Below, piece by piece: positions 24,628-35,917 of a stretch of 64,000 nt of DNA. The first letter of the stretch is position 1. Each line of letters starts with the position of its first letter. The DNA is taken from contig NW_004454225.1 of NCBI RefSeq assembly GCF_000283155.1, forward strand, positions 2,008,386 through 2,072,385, in the 5' to 3' direction. Source of the stretch: Ceratotherium simum simum (taxonomy: Eukaryota; Chordata; Mammalia; Perissodactyla; Rhinocerotidae). The translations under genes were made by a program, and so were the position numbers. Under the pieces are notes generated by a model. That model saw nothing but the letters and a program-made list of their open reading frames with translations, made no database searches and was not told the DNA's origin.

Positions 24628-26395
24628 GTGGGTTTAATCAAATGAGTCTGTCTTTACATCCGCCAAGCATCCAGAACAAGTAACTGTCTTGGCTTGGATA
24701 CCTGACATCTTCATAATGCTACTTGAGGCATCAGTTTACTTAAAAGTTTCACAATTTGAAAGTGGGAGAAAGTTAAAGACCTGCATCTGTTACCATAACG
24801 TAGATATTAAATGATGTCCTGCAGCTGATGTTATGAAAACAGCAGCAAGCAATATTGAGAAAGGCAAGAGAGTTACTGACACTTAAATTCTTGTCGTTTT
24901 TCCTTATTTGTATCGTAATCAATCTCCGTTTTCTTAAGCAATAACTTTTCAGTCTTGCCGGAGTTGGTGTTCTCCTTTTGGTCCACCTCCAGCGTTGTCA
25001 TTTATATGAGTCTGCCTTTTGATAACTCCATAAAGAAACCTCCCTCAAAGAGGATCCCTGGGCCTGCTTCGTGCTTTGGGGAAGATAGCATTGCATGGCT
25101 TTGAGGAATTTGCTTAGGGAAAAAGAAGTGCTAAAGGAAAAAAGGCATAGGGCGGAGAGCTGTCAACTGTCAGGTCTTAGTTGAAGTGTTTGACAGGCTG
25201 TCTGGAGCAGAGAGTGGTTAGACCCCCTGCCCAGCCCCATTGGCTGCAGAGCATGCCCCTCTGCCCTGGCCACTGTCTGATCTTATTTCCCTCACCTCGC
25301 CACTCTTTTAGCTTTGCCTGACTTGGGCTCTGGCTCGGCAGGGTTGCTTTGGTGCCTTTTTTGGAGGCAAAGTGATTTGCCTCCAGTTCTTGTTAACACT
25401 ACCTGAAGCACTTAGGAAGCAGGGCCTCACAGTGAGGTAGGTTTGAGGGTCCCTCCTCTGGTACGAGGTTATTGAAGCTACGTTTAGGGAGATGGAAACT
25501 GGTACAGGGTTCAACGGGAACTTTAGATTGAGAACAGAGTCAGGGCAGTCGAACACAAGCCAATGCAAGGTATAAGGGACCCCACAAGTTTTCCTAGCGT
25601 TGTTGACTGTAGCATTTCCCATAATTCAGTTTTCTGAGTTATTGAAATAGATCATTTATGAGTGCCAGCGTAAAAAGCAATACTGGAAGTATTTTCTGAA
25701 TTGGATTGCATATGAACCTGCCATGTTAAACATATGAAATGTAATTTATCTTTTCTTGAATATTTAATTAAAAGGAGTATTCATTGTTGTTTGGTGCTAT
25801 AATAGACCGCTGTGCTCTTTAAGATTTCGTCTGCTTTTGTGTTTCTGTTTCTATTAATAGTGGTGTGCTCACCATCACATCTTCATGCTATCAGGGTACC
25901 TGCTTCTAATCTGTTTCTTCTAATCTGAGCTTGTTAGAATTCTCTAAAATGGTATACTAAGAGTCTGAATGAAGTTGTCAGATAATGACACAGAGTCCTT
26001 TTTTTACTTTGTTTTGGGTATGCAGCCACATTCCTTGTCATTGAGGTTGCAACATGCAGGTCTACCAGCTGTAAGGTGTTGGGGCATTACCCCTGTGCCC
26101 TGCACATGCTGACCCTCCAACTGGAGTGATGGGAGAGTGAACCTCAGTGAAGGCTTTCTTTCCTTTAGAACATGCACGTTTCATCTACTAAATTGGTACA
26201 AAAATTGGATTTTGCAGTATGTGGGAATGGATGGTTAATAGTCTGGGGAACTTGAGCAAAGGCTGGTAACAAGATGCCGAATAGAACGATTGTTTTAGGC
26301 AATGTACAGTCCATCTTTGTTCTTCACATAGATAACAGTGTTTTCTTAACCTGAAAATATCAGTATCTAGAAGTGATTAATAAAATATGCATCTG

Positions 26396-26702
26396 GGGCC
26401 GGCCCCGTGGCTTAGCGGTTAAGTGCGCATGCTCTGCTACTGACGGCCTGGGTTCAGATCCCAGGCGCACACCGACACACCGCTTCTCCGGCCATGCTGA
26501 GGCCGCGTCCCACATACAGCAACTAAAAGGATGTGCAACTGTGACATACAACAATCTACTGGGGCTTTGGGGAAAAAAAAAGGAGGAGGATTGGCAGTGG
26601 ATGTTAGCTCAGAGCCGGTCTTCCTCAGCAAAAAGAGGAGAATTGGCATGGATGTTAGCTCAGGGCTGATCTTCCTCACAAAAATAAAAAATAAAATAAA
26701 AT
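26396..26702 (+). mobile_element. ERE SINE, sense, full length
   Basis: The head GGGCCGGCCCCGTGGCTTAG, complete body, GGGCTGATCTTCCTCAC and an (AAAAT)n tail. The duplication AATAAAATATGCATCTG (17 bp, partly merged with the tail) lies on both sides, with the right copy ending at 26716. Confidence 0.95.
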
Positions 26703-27224
26703 AAAATATGCATCTGTAAACTTTCATTGTGGACCCCACTCATAGAAAAAAAATTTCGAATAAAAGATGGTGTGGGTTTATTCAAAAGTAAATTGGGATT
26801 ATTTATGCAGAGAAAGTCGTTTATACAGCTGGACGGTCTCCCCTGTGTGCTTGCATCTGCATTAAGAAGTGATTAAGAAGTTATAGCAAAGAGGAAAGTC
26901 ACCGTAAATAAAATTTCAAATGGGTAATTATGAACAATAAAAATTCAGTCATTTTTGTTCAGAAATGTTCTAGATTGGCAGACAAGATCGAGGCTAACGC
27001 ATGGCCTTCAATATTGTTTTACCATGCTGAACCATTGTGTAATTTCAGAATTAAATTCTGATTTAGCAGTTTTAAGGAGAGAGCACAAAGTACCATGTGA
27101 TTGTCTTAGTGGTTTCCAACCTTATTGTAGACACAGCGCCTCAACTAGGAGGCATAAAATGTGCTATGATGCAAAGAATTGTAGAGAACGTGCCGGAGGT
27201 TCCATTTTGTGGTCATTCATTCAT

Positions 27225-27440
27225 TCAGTCAGCACACATTTGTGGTGCCTCTTAGTGCTTCCACATCTTTCTCGCTGCTTACCTCCTTGCTTTATAATCA
27301 TCTCTTCGTGTCTGTTTTCCCCATTAGGCTGACTGTAAGCTTCTCGAGGTTTTATTAATATTTGTATTTCCAGTAAGCAGGGCAGTGCCAGGTGCATAAG
27401 AGTCATTCAAAAAATATTTGTTTAATAAGTGAATGGTCAA
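27225..27440 (+). repeat. L2 LINE 3' end
   Basis: GACTGTAAGCTTCTCGAGGT, TTGTATTTCCAGTAAGCAGG, GCAGTGCCAGGTGCATAAGA and AATATTTGTTTAATAAGTGA follow the L2 3' end. Confidence 0.75.
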
Positions 27441-27774
27441 GAATGAATGCTGACAATGTGATTTTCTTGAATAATTGACTTTTAGTTAAAGCTAAATTAA
27501 ATTATTTTCACACAGAAATTAAACATGAGCTTTTTTCTGTTGTGTTCAGCGGTTGTGGCATTTTGCTCTTCCCAAAGCCGTTGCTGAGTAAACTGGATCT
27601 CCATTCAGGAGAGAGGTGTCAAAGAAGGATTCCATTCACATTCATTAGGCTGATGCTGCTAAAGGACCCTTGTTTAGTATTGGCAGAGCACATGCTTTGA
27701 TCATCCAGCTTTTCACCGTCTGGGGGACAGCCCTTTTAACAGAACCCACATTATAAGACACATTTGACATTATT

Positions 27775-28091
27775 ATTATTATTATTATTATTTTTTGTGT
27801 GTGTGTGTGAGGAAGATCAGCCCTGAGCTAACATCCATGCTAATCCTCCTCTTTTTGCTGAGGAAGACCGGCTCTGAGCTAACATCTATTGCCAATCCTC
27901 CTTCTTTTTCTTCCCCAAAGCCCCAGTCGATAGTCGTACGTCATAGTTGCACATCCTTCTAGTTGCTGTATGTGGGATGCGGCCTCAGCATGGCCAGAGA
28001 AGCGGTATGTCGGTGCGCGCCCGGGATCTGAAACCGGGCCGCCAGTAGCAGAGCGCGTACACTTAACCCCTAAGCCACGGGGCCGGCCCAG
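27775..28091 (-). mobile_element. ERE SINE, antisense, full length
   Basis: An (ATT)n and (GT)n tail region, then GTGAGGAAGATCAGCCCTGA, the body CCCCAAAGCCCCAGTC and head CCACGGGGCCGGCCC. The target duplication GACACATTTGAC[A/G]TTATT lies on both sides (about 27757-27774 and 28092-28109). Confidence 0.94.
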
Positions 28092-29049
28092 GACACATTT
28101 GACGTTATTTGGGTTTGTTTCCTACAACTTGGGAAGGCATTGACTTCCTCTGTAAATGATCTTCAAAATGGCATTCTAAGAAATATTTACAAGGGTATAA
28201 ACCTTAAATTGCCTTAAGGAATTAGTATGTGAATACAAATCAGTTCATTCTTGGATAAGTGAGGTTATAGAAAAATTATACAGTAGAATTGAATTTTGTA
28301 ACAATTAGTACTGGGAAACACATTCATTTTAAGACACTGTCTACCACAAATTCAATACAGTAGAATTAGCTTGTCTTTAATGCAAGAATGTAAGAAACAC
28401 TCCAGGAGGTCATCCAAGTAGATTATTCAACTCAGGTTCATTGTCTGACAGTGGTGTGCTGGAATCCATCATGAAGTGGGCTGGTTAGCTATGGGACATA
28501 CCCTCCAAAGATAAACGTGTTTTCATGAACACCCATAGCAGTAACTTACTATGAGTACCAGCCACAAATAACCAAACCTCTTCTTTTCTATATGAATATT
28601 TTTGTTACAAAAGTCAGAGAACCAATATAAAAATGCTTTAGGAAATTAAGAGTTGAGAAAAGGGGGTCAAAATCACCCATGGTCTCAATAAGGTAATATT
28701 ACCCCTACTGGAATTCTGGCACATTTCCTTTGGGATGTTTTTCTTATGCATGACCTTTTATGGTTTTGTTTTAATATTATAGGGCATGTATAATTAGGTG
28801 CCCTCCTTTATTTCCCCTCTTAATAGCAGGAACAGTTTTCCATGTGGCTCCCAATCCTCGTTTCTAAACTCTCTAAAAACCCGTTATTATATTCAGCATG
28901 TCCAACCTTTTAGGTTAATCACTTCCACTTCCATAGATGTATTAGTTACTATATAAAGAAATACTTTTAACAAAGCAGTCTTTATTTGTTCAAAATTTAC
29001 ATATCAATCTTATTGCTCTGTTTCATGTTATTTTACATAAACTTTGATA

Positions 29050-29225
29050 ATAAAACCAAACAGTTATTGAGCATTGGCATAGGCTATCTGATTTAATCCT
29101 TACAACAGCCCTTTACAAGGAGACACTATTATTATCTCCAGTCAACAGATAAATACAAAACTGAGATCACACAGCCAGGAAGTATCACAGCTTGGTTTTG
29201 AATCCTGCTTTCCTACCATGACCTC
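29050..29225 (+). repeat. MIR SINE
   Basis: TTGAGCATTGGCATAGGCTA, TTAATCCTTACAACAGCCCT, ACTATTATTATCTCCAGT, ACACAGCCAGGAAGTATCAC and TTGAATCCTGCTTTCC follow MIR order. Confidence 0.8.
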
Positions 29226-29644
29226 TAATGCCTCTGATGATGGGCACCCAGTATTTGAGTCCATACTCATAGGGGAATCTTTTGTCTCTATGGCTAATTT
29301 AGTTTCTGGGCCACATCCATTTACTTTTCTCTAGTCATAGCAGTCAAAATGGTAACAGCATTCCCAGACCAGGGACCTGATCATTTAGTGAGAGTGGACT
29401 GCTTTTTGTCTTAATTTTTAGTATTCTTCCTAACAATGGTCATGTAAGTTATAGCTGGACATATGAACATTTTCTTTAGAAGGATATCTGAACTGACTCC
29501 CAGCTGCTTTTTCTGGATTTTAACTATGCCTTTGTATCTGACAGTTTGGATTACTGGAGTTACCAGAATTAAAGTAGTCTTATAATATAGTACTGAATTA
29601 GAAAGCAAATCTCATTTACTTATGTCTGTTAATTTATTTTGTAG

Positions 29645-29666
29645 GTCACGGAACAAAAAACCAAAG
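29645..29666 (+). CDS. TNRC6B: TNRC6B 22-nt microexon
   Basis: The exon encodes VTEQKTK plus the first base of a valine codon completed by the next exon. The upstream flank is a T-rich tract ending TTTTGTAG and the downstream donor is AAAG|GTAAGA, a strong 5' splice site. It enters in phase 0 and leaves in phase 1. The peptide continues exactly from ATQK in the previous exon to VPEVTKPSL in the next, as in other vertebrate TNRC6B proteins. Its length is not a multiple of three, so skipping it shifts the frame. The exon is isolated, with 5.0 kb of intron before and 8.6 kb after. It is too short for ordinary open-frame detection and was placed by protein continuity and splice sites. Confidence 0.92.
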
Positions 29667-30113
29667 GTAAGATTTTTTTTTTCCTTTTTAGATTTATATT
29701 CTTTTGTGCTTAGATTTTACACTGTTGCTGACTCAGCCTCCAATCCACTTGATAAGTGAGAGTGGGTGTAGAGTAATTAAGGTTGGTTGTTTGCAGTCAC
29801 TGAAGAACAGAAGTGACGAATTAACAGTACTTATAGTAGTGTTTCTAGTTGGCCTTAAAATTTTTAGGAGGCAAAAAGATTAGACAAAGTAATACCCTGT
29901 TTTGAAAGTATTGGGGTCATGATTTTGAACTGAACCTTTTCAGAACTTTTCTGAGAACGATAACGAAAACAAAACACTAGCCCTCAATTTACGGATAGGA
30001 ACTGCAGAGGGTTGTTAACCGCCTTGATCCATGACATGCATTGAGTCTGAAAATGAGTGTTTTATCTAGGATGGTCACACTGTCTTCTGAGCTAGAGCCT
30101 GGAATATGCTTTT

Positions 30114-30369
30114 ATTTATTTATTTATTTTTCTTTTGTGAGGAAGACCAGCCCTGAGCTAACATCCGATGCCAGTCCTCCCCTTTTTTGCTGAGGAAGAC
30201 TGGCCCTGGGCTAACATCCGTGTTCATCTTCCTCTACTTTATATGGGACGCCACCACAGCATGGCTTAACAAGTGGTGCGTCGGTGCGCGCCCGGGATCC
30301 AAACCGGCGAACCCCGGGCCGCCGCAGCGGAGCGCACGCACTTAACCGCTTGCGCCACCAGGCTGGCCC
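30114..30369 (-). mobile_element. ERE SINE, antisense (older type)
   Basis: A (TTTA)n tail, GTGAGGAAGACCAGCCCTGA, GGGACGCCACCACAGCATGG and head CACCAGGCTGGCCC. A perfect 15-bp target duplication CTGGAATATGCTTTT lies at 30099-30113 and 30370-30384. It is 447 bp downstream of the microexon. Confidence 0.94.
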
Positions 30370-30622
30370 CTGGAATATGCTTTTTAAAAAGATAATTCTG
30401 GCTTTGTTCAAAAGTAGTAATGTATTGTAAACAGAAGCTGATGTCCCTCAGGGCATTCTCAAGCTAATGGTCTGTGTGTTTTCAATTCCTTCTCTTTTGT
30501 TAATTTTGATTATGCAGTCTTGTCTGGTGATCGTCACACTTTCCATCAGTTCCACTTAAGAATGGGAGACTTAACTCCATGAGACCAATGTTCTAGCTCC
30601 TATCCTTGCTCACTTAAGTATT

Positions 30623-30790
30623 GTGGTTCTCAGGTAGCATCTGCATTAGCATCATTTGCATAGACTTGTCAAAATACACAAGCCCAGGCCTCCTCCCAAA
30701 CCCTCATGGTCCCAGCCCACAGCCTTAGCAGATGTATTTTGAGAAGCTCTGCAGGTGACCCCAATATGTTTCTCAGGTTGAGAACCACTG
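30623..30790 (+). mobile_element. MER5A-like hAT DNA transposon relic
   Basis: The ends GTGGTTCTCAGGTAGCATCT and AGGTTGAGAACCACTG are inverted terminal sequences. The middle CCCAGGCCTCCTCCCAAACC fits MER5A. Confidence 0.75.
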
Positions 30791-33160
30791 CACTGGTTGA
30801 AGGGAATCAGATGTGACTGTGATAACTTGGGGGAAGGTAAGGGTGATGGAGAGGCCAAGGCTTGATGGGAGGCCCTCTAATGGTTGATTTCTTCATAGTT
30901 TTGTTTGGTTTTGTTGGATCACCAGGCCAAAGCATGTCACACCGTGATGGAAGACTAATACCGTGCTAGTTTCTTAGGAAACGTAGTTCTGGAAAACAAA
31001 TTCTCAGATGACTAGACATTACTGTAATAGATTTCTAGTCAAGAGGCATTTCAAAGGAGAATGTAGTCTGGGACTTCGTAGTGATTTATAACATAAACTC
31101 AGAGGAACTGTTATTAGTTATAATTATGTTAATTAGTTAGAATAGTGTTCTCCCCTTTTACTTTCAGCCAGTTCCCAACCCAGAAGTAGGTTTATTTTGG
31201 AAGTATCTTTGTAAATTACTTGTTGGAAATATAAATTATGCTTTACATAGAAATAGAGTTATTGATGGTGGTACATATTTTCTAAACCAACATACTGTCT
31301 AGGAAGGGATTTGGGCATATAAGTATATTTATAGGACTTGTTGATGATTTATGGGGAAAACAGATAGAAAATTGGCATTTTCTTGGAAAATCCAGGCTCT
31401 GTGGTTGCTGGAACGTGGTGGTTGGGTTCCTAGGCCGGGCCACAACTCTACTGCTGCTGAAGCCAAATACCAGCTGAGCTATAGAAACAAGCTGCTCTGT
31501 TTGGCAAGTGGTGTTTCTGTTGGAAAACTGAAAATCCATTAGGCATTCTTTCTCAGATTTTTCTTTCTTTCTTTCTTTTGGTACCAGATCTGTTCTCAGA
31601 AACACATTCCTCTTTCCTATGCCACAGTCTTAAAACTCAAACTTTCTTTTTTTACCTACTACCAAATTTTCCCTCCATTTATGGTCTTTCTTATACCTAC
31701 CATAGAATGGAATACAGCCTCACAGTTTCCATATTGTCCCACACCCCACACCATCCCACCCCATCAAAAATTAAAATAATCCGAAAGTGAGCTGAGAGCC
31801 TGTTTTGGATCTCCTAAGGGATTTAATTGTTAGAACCAGGGAGTAGACAGAGAGTAAAAATAAAAATTATCCCTGGGATATGTTAGACCATAAGTAGAGG
31901 GAGGCCCTGATCTTTCTACTTTTTTTTTAATCTCATTTTATAACCACATCTTCATCTTTGTTCCCAAGAGCCTGCCTGAGCACCCTAAATCCCATTCTTC
32001 TTCTCTTCCCTCAGCTGATGTTTCTGGGTCCTATTCCTCTTCCCAAAGATGTTGCCTTCCTCAAGCAGTCTCCCCTTAACTCTGAATCCACCCATCTTTC
32101 CCCAACAGACTCTATAAGAAAAAAGAAAGACTGTTTTGGTGCCAGGTCTCTGGTTGTAAGATTTGTCCATATTTCGGAGAAAAAGTAGATTCATTATGTG
32201 TTCTTCTTTTATCTTCCATCATTAAAAAAACGTGGGGGGAGAGTTCTGGAGAGACTAGGACAAGGATTTCAAGTGGAGGTTATATGAAGACATGGGCTAG
32301 AGCTGGGTCTGCTGCCTGGGTCATAAATGCTAAAAAGCACTTAAGGTAGAAGCTGACTTCCCCCTTCGTTGGATGTTAGACTCAGAATTGAAAGAGTTTA
32401 TGGAGTTGGTCTAATAGAGCAGATTTAACAGGGATGAAGGATAAGATTAGGATTAAAAAGATAGACTATCTAAAGGAGGAATTCGAACATAGCAATTTAG
32501 CCTTGTTAAAACGATATTAGGGTGATAGTTGGCTTAATGGGATTTATTAGTATGAAATGACTGATTCATGAAAACTAACATGACCTTAAGCTGCATTAGT
32601 GGAAACACAGTGTCTAGGCAGGGATTTGCAGTTCGTGTAACGGGCACCACACCGTGGAAGGGAACAGAGATCCATCTCTGGACCATGTGGAGTTTGGGCC
32701 ACATGGGTCAAGGAATTTGAACCTGTGTCACCTCTGGGAGGGTTAAACACTGGGGGAACTTTAACCCCCAGGGAAGACTTTCCAGCTGGGGAAACTCAGG
32801 GAATTGTTGTTTTCAAAGATTTTGAAGGGCTCTGGTCCCTGACACTTAGCAGTTCCTTGGTAAATGTCTCTCGGAAGTTTTGTTCAGTGAGACTTAATCT
32901 GATCCCAAAAGTACGGATGGTGAGTCAAAGCAGCAAGGAAAAGCTTCCAACTCAATGTAAGTTAAACATTTTAAATATTGTTGTGCAAAGCAGTAACTTA
33001 TAACCTTTACCCCACTGGAACACAGCTGAGGGACAGCACCTTCCCATCAGCATACCTGGGGTGATGGACTATTGCAGTATATGGGCCACAACTCTGTCTG
33101 TCTTTTGAGCCTATTCCAGAAGATATGTTATAGTGAGTGCATAGTGGTGCTTGGGATAAC

Positions 33161-33465
33161 CTTTTTTTTTTTTTTTTGTGAGGAAGATCAGCCCTGAGCT
33201 AACATGCGTGCTAATCCTCCTCTCTTTGCTGAGGAAGACCGGCTCTGAGCTAACATCTATTGCCAATCCTCCTCCTTTTTTTTTTTTCCCCAAAGCCCCA
33301 GTAGATAGTTGTATGTCATAGTTGCACATCCTTCTAGTTGCCATATGTGGGATGCGGCCTCGGCATGGCCGGAGAAGCGGTGCGTCGGTGCACGCCCGGG
33401 ATCCGAACCCGGGCCGCCAGTAGCGGAGCGCGCACACTTAACCGCTAAGCCACGGGGCCGGCCCG
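33161..33465 (-). mobile_element. ERE SINE, antisense, full length
   Basis: A T run, GTGAGGAAGATCAGCCCTGA, a CCCCAAAGCCCCAGTAGATA body and head CCACGGGGCCGGCCCG. The short target duplication GGGATAAC lies at 33153-33160 and 33466-33473. Confidence 0.93.
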
Positions 33466-34277
33466 GGGATAACTTTGAGCCTACTCTAATTTATTAATAT
33501 TTGAGGTGGGTTTTTTTCCCCCAAGTAAGTAATTTACAAACTAAGCTACTTGCAATGTCGCTCACACCTTGTATAGACACCTGTGTGTTCTAACACTCTG
33601 GTGGGAGTCATTTGTTCAGAGATAGAACTAGCTGCCTCTAGAGAGTGAATGAATGTGAGGTATTATAAGACATATGGTTCAAATAGGTGGGCACAGAATA
33701 GTTCAGATGGGAGGTCGTATGGACTTGAACCTGGTTAGGAGCATTGGTGGTGGAGAGGAGTGAATCCATTAGAGAGGTGCTTTGGTTCAATAGAATTTAT
33801 TATTGATTGGAAAATAGTGGGGGGGTGGGAAGGGCGAAGCCTAAGACTCCTTCCAGGTTTCTGACTTGAGCAGCTGGTTGGGAGTTGACTCCATTCCTTG
33901 AGCTGGGAGATAATGGGGTGGGGAGCAGGGGAACAAGTTTGAAGATGAGGGGAGGGGTGCAAGGGATCTGAGTTGGAGATACTGATTTGGAAAACATTTA
34001 TGCATAAGTGATAGTTAAAGCCTAAGCGTGGGAGAGTTTGTACTAAAGTAACTTAAATGTGGGAAGGGTGCAGGTGTCACCTTCACATTCAGATTTTTAA
34101 AAAGACACAACTCCTGACCAAATTCAGCTGCCATTTTGAAACTCTGTTTAAGGGAATAGTCAAAAGCAGGCGTTGCTGAGTACTACCCGTGAGCTAGGAA
34201 TGTTTTTTACATTTTTAAATGATTAGAAAAAAATAAAAGAACGATATTTTATGGCAATGAAAATGATATGAAATTCA

Positions 34278-34460
34278 TATTTCAGTGTCATCAATAAAGT
34301 TTTGTTGGAACACAGCCACACTCATTCATTTATACATTGTCCATGGCTGCTTTCGCGCTACAGGTGTGCAGTTGTCATTACAGCAAAGACTGTGTGGCCA
34401 GCAAAGCCTAAAATATTTACTATCTGGCCCTTTGCAGAAAAAGTTTGCCGACCTCTGATC
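34278..34460 (-). mobile_element. hAT-type non-autonomous DNA transposon relic
   Basis: On the minus strand it begins CAGAGGTCGGCAAACTTTTT and continues GGGCCAGATAGTAAATATTT and AGCGCGAAAGCAGCCATGG. This is a common mammalian hAT-derived repeat. I do not name the subfamily. Confidence 0.7.
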
Positions 34461-34927
34461 AAGAGTATGAGAAGCCCACAAAGGAAGAAAGAAAGGAAGA
34501 GGTGAAGAGCTAGCGGGAGTGGGTCTCAGCGTGTCTCACAAAAGCAGAGAGGGGGCGAATGGCTAGTAGTGTCAGAAGTTGTAGAAAAGTCAAAGAAGAA
34601 AAGGTCCAACGAGTGCCCATTAGACTGGCAATGATGATCACTAGTGATTTAATGAGGAGAGAAGTTTCCAGGGAGATTTATGGCAAAAGCCAGTGTGCGT
34701 TGAGTTTGAGGAGTGAGTGGAAAGTAAAGAAATGGAAACAATGCTTAGAGGTTACTGAAAATCGTTCAGTGCACGTCGGCCACTCTGTGTGTCATTAGTC
34801 TTTGAGATTTTTTTGCATTGCATTGTAACTGATTATTATTCACCAAGAAATTTGCAGTCTAAAATTTTCTAGATGTGTCTTTTATAGGGCTTATTTATAT
34901 TTTAACTGCTACTTTAAAAATATTTCT

Positions 34928-34936
<9 letters not shown>

Positions 34937-34967
<31 letters not shown>

Positions 34968-35168
34968 TTTTTTTTTTTTTTTTTTTTTTCCCCCCAAAGC
35001 CCCAGTAGATAGTTGTATGTCGTAGGTTCACATCCTTCTAGTTGCTGTACGTGGGACTCGGCCTCGCGTTGGACGGAGAAGTGGTGCCCTGGGGCGTGCC
35101 CGGGATCCGAACCCGGGCCGCCAGCATCAGAGCGCACGCACTTAACCGCTAAGCCACGGAGCCGGCCC
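34937..35168 (-). mobile_element. ERE SINE, antisense, long T tract
   Basis: A T tract of over 40 nt with one AAAA interruption, then CCCCAAAGCCCCAGTAGATA, GGGACTCGGCCTCGCGTTGG and head CCACGGAGCCGGCCC. The target duplication TCTAGATTTTTT lies at 34925-34936 and 35169-35180. It is almost the same as the copy at 48519. Confidence 0.94.
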
Positions 35169-35698
35169 TCTAGATTTTTTTAATGTTTGGTACCATCAAG
35201 GTATAAAGAACACAGTAATTTGTATTGGCCCTGCCTATTTCTGAATTTTCTCAAAGAATACTTTTATCTGAAAAAGTAGCATCTTCTTGAAGTTTTTCAG
35301 AAATAGAGGCAATTAGAAGTTCAAACCGTAAGATGAGAATAGTTAATAAAGGCGTCAGGGAAGGGAAAAAAGATTCCATCATTAGAGGAAAAAATAATTT
35401 TGGAAGTAAATGAATGGAAATTAGAAAATAGGATACCCAGCATTTTTCACGATGTCTTTATTTCCCTTTGATACAGAGATAATGTTTAAACCACAGACCT
35501 TTTCTCTGGAAAATAAGAAACTATGCCCTTATTTTGAGCAGCTCATCTTTAGAAATATTTGCACTGCAACCTACGAATCATTAAGATTCAGAAGAGAGAA
35601 GAGAGGGGCTGAAAAGTAATTCAGTCTTAATCATAATTTCCCTCTCCTCTGTTGTTGTCTAACATTCTGGAACATGACGTGGTGCACACACTGATTCT

Positions 35699-35917
35699 TT
35701 TTTTTTTTTTTTTTTTTTTATTTTTTTTTTTTTTTTTTTCCCCCAAAGCCCCAGTAGATAGTTGTATGTCATAGCTGCACATCCTTCCAGTTGCTGTATG
35801 TGGGACGCGGCCTCAGCATGGCCGGAGAAGCGGTGCGTCGGTGCGCGCCCGGGATCTGAACCCAGGCCGCCAGCAGCGGAGCGCACGCACTTAACCGCTA
35901 AGCCACGGGGCCGGCCC
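35699..35917 (-). mobile_element. ERE SINE inserted in an A-rich tail (nested)
   Basis: A T tract, the CCCCAAAGCCCCAGTAGATA body and head CCACGGGGCCGGCCC ending at 35917. Unlike other copies, the head is followed by another T run (35918-35938) and ATAATTTTATTTAT. The duplication ACACACTGATTCT lies outside both, at 35686-35698 and 35953-35965. Confidence 0.9.

Larger units (their letters stand above)
24628..29644 (+). other. TNRC6B: Intron, 5,017 nt
   Basis: It begins GTGGGT and ends TTTTGTAG. It holds one sense ERE (26396-26702), an L2 3' end near 27225-27440, one antisense ERE (27775-28091) and a MIR near 29050-29220. The rest, including 24628-26340, 26720-27220 and 28110-29040, shows no recognisable gene or young repeat. 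Confidence 0.9.

Noticed and set aside
26373..26739. Proteins with the repeated pattern [20 protein letters not shown] and its reverse, also at 9372, 10508, 33309, 35762
   Set aside because: These are translations of the ERE SINE in both strands, not a gene family.
27766..27792. (ATT)n run as a possible CRISPR-like or structural repeat
   Set aside because: It is a microsatellite in the tail of the antisense ERE. No spaced repeats of CRISPR type exist in the window.
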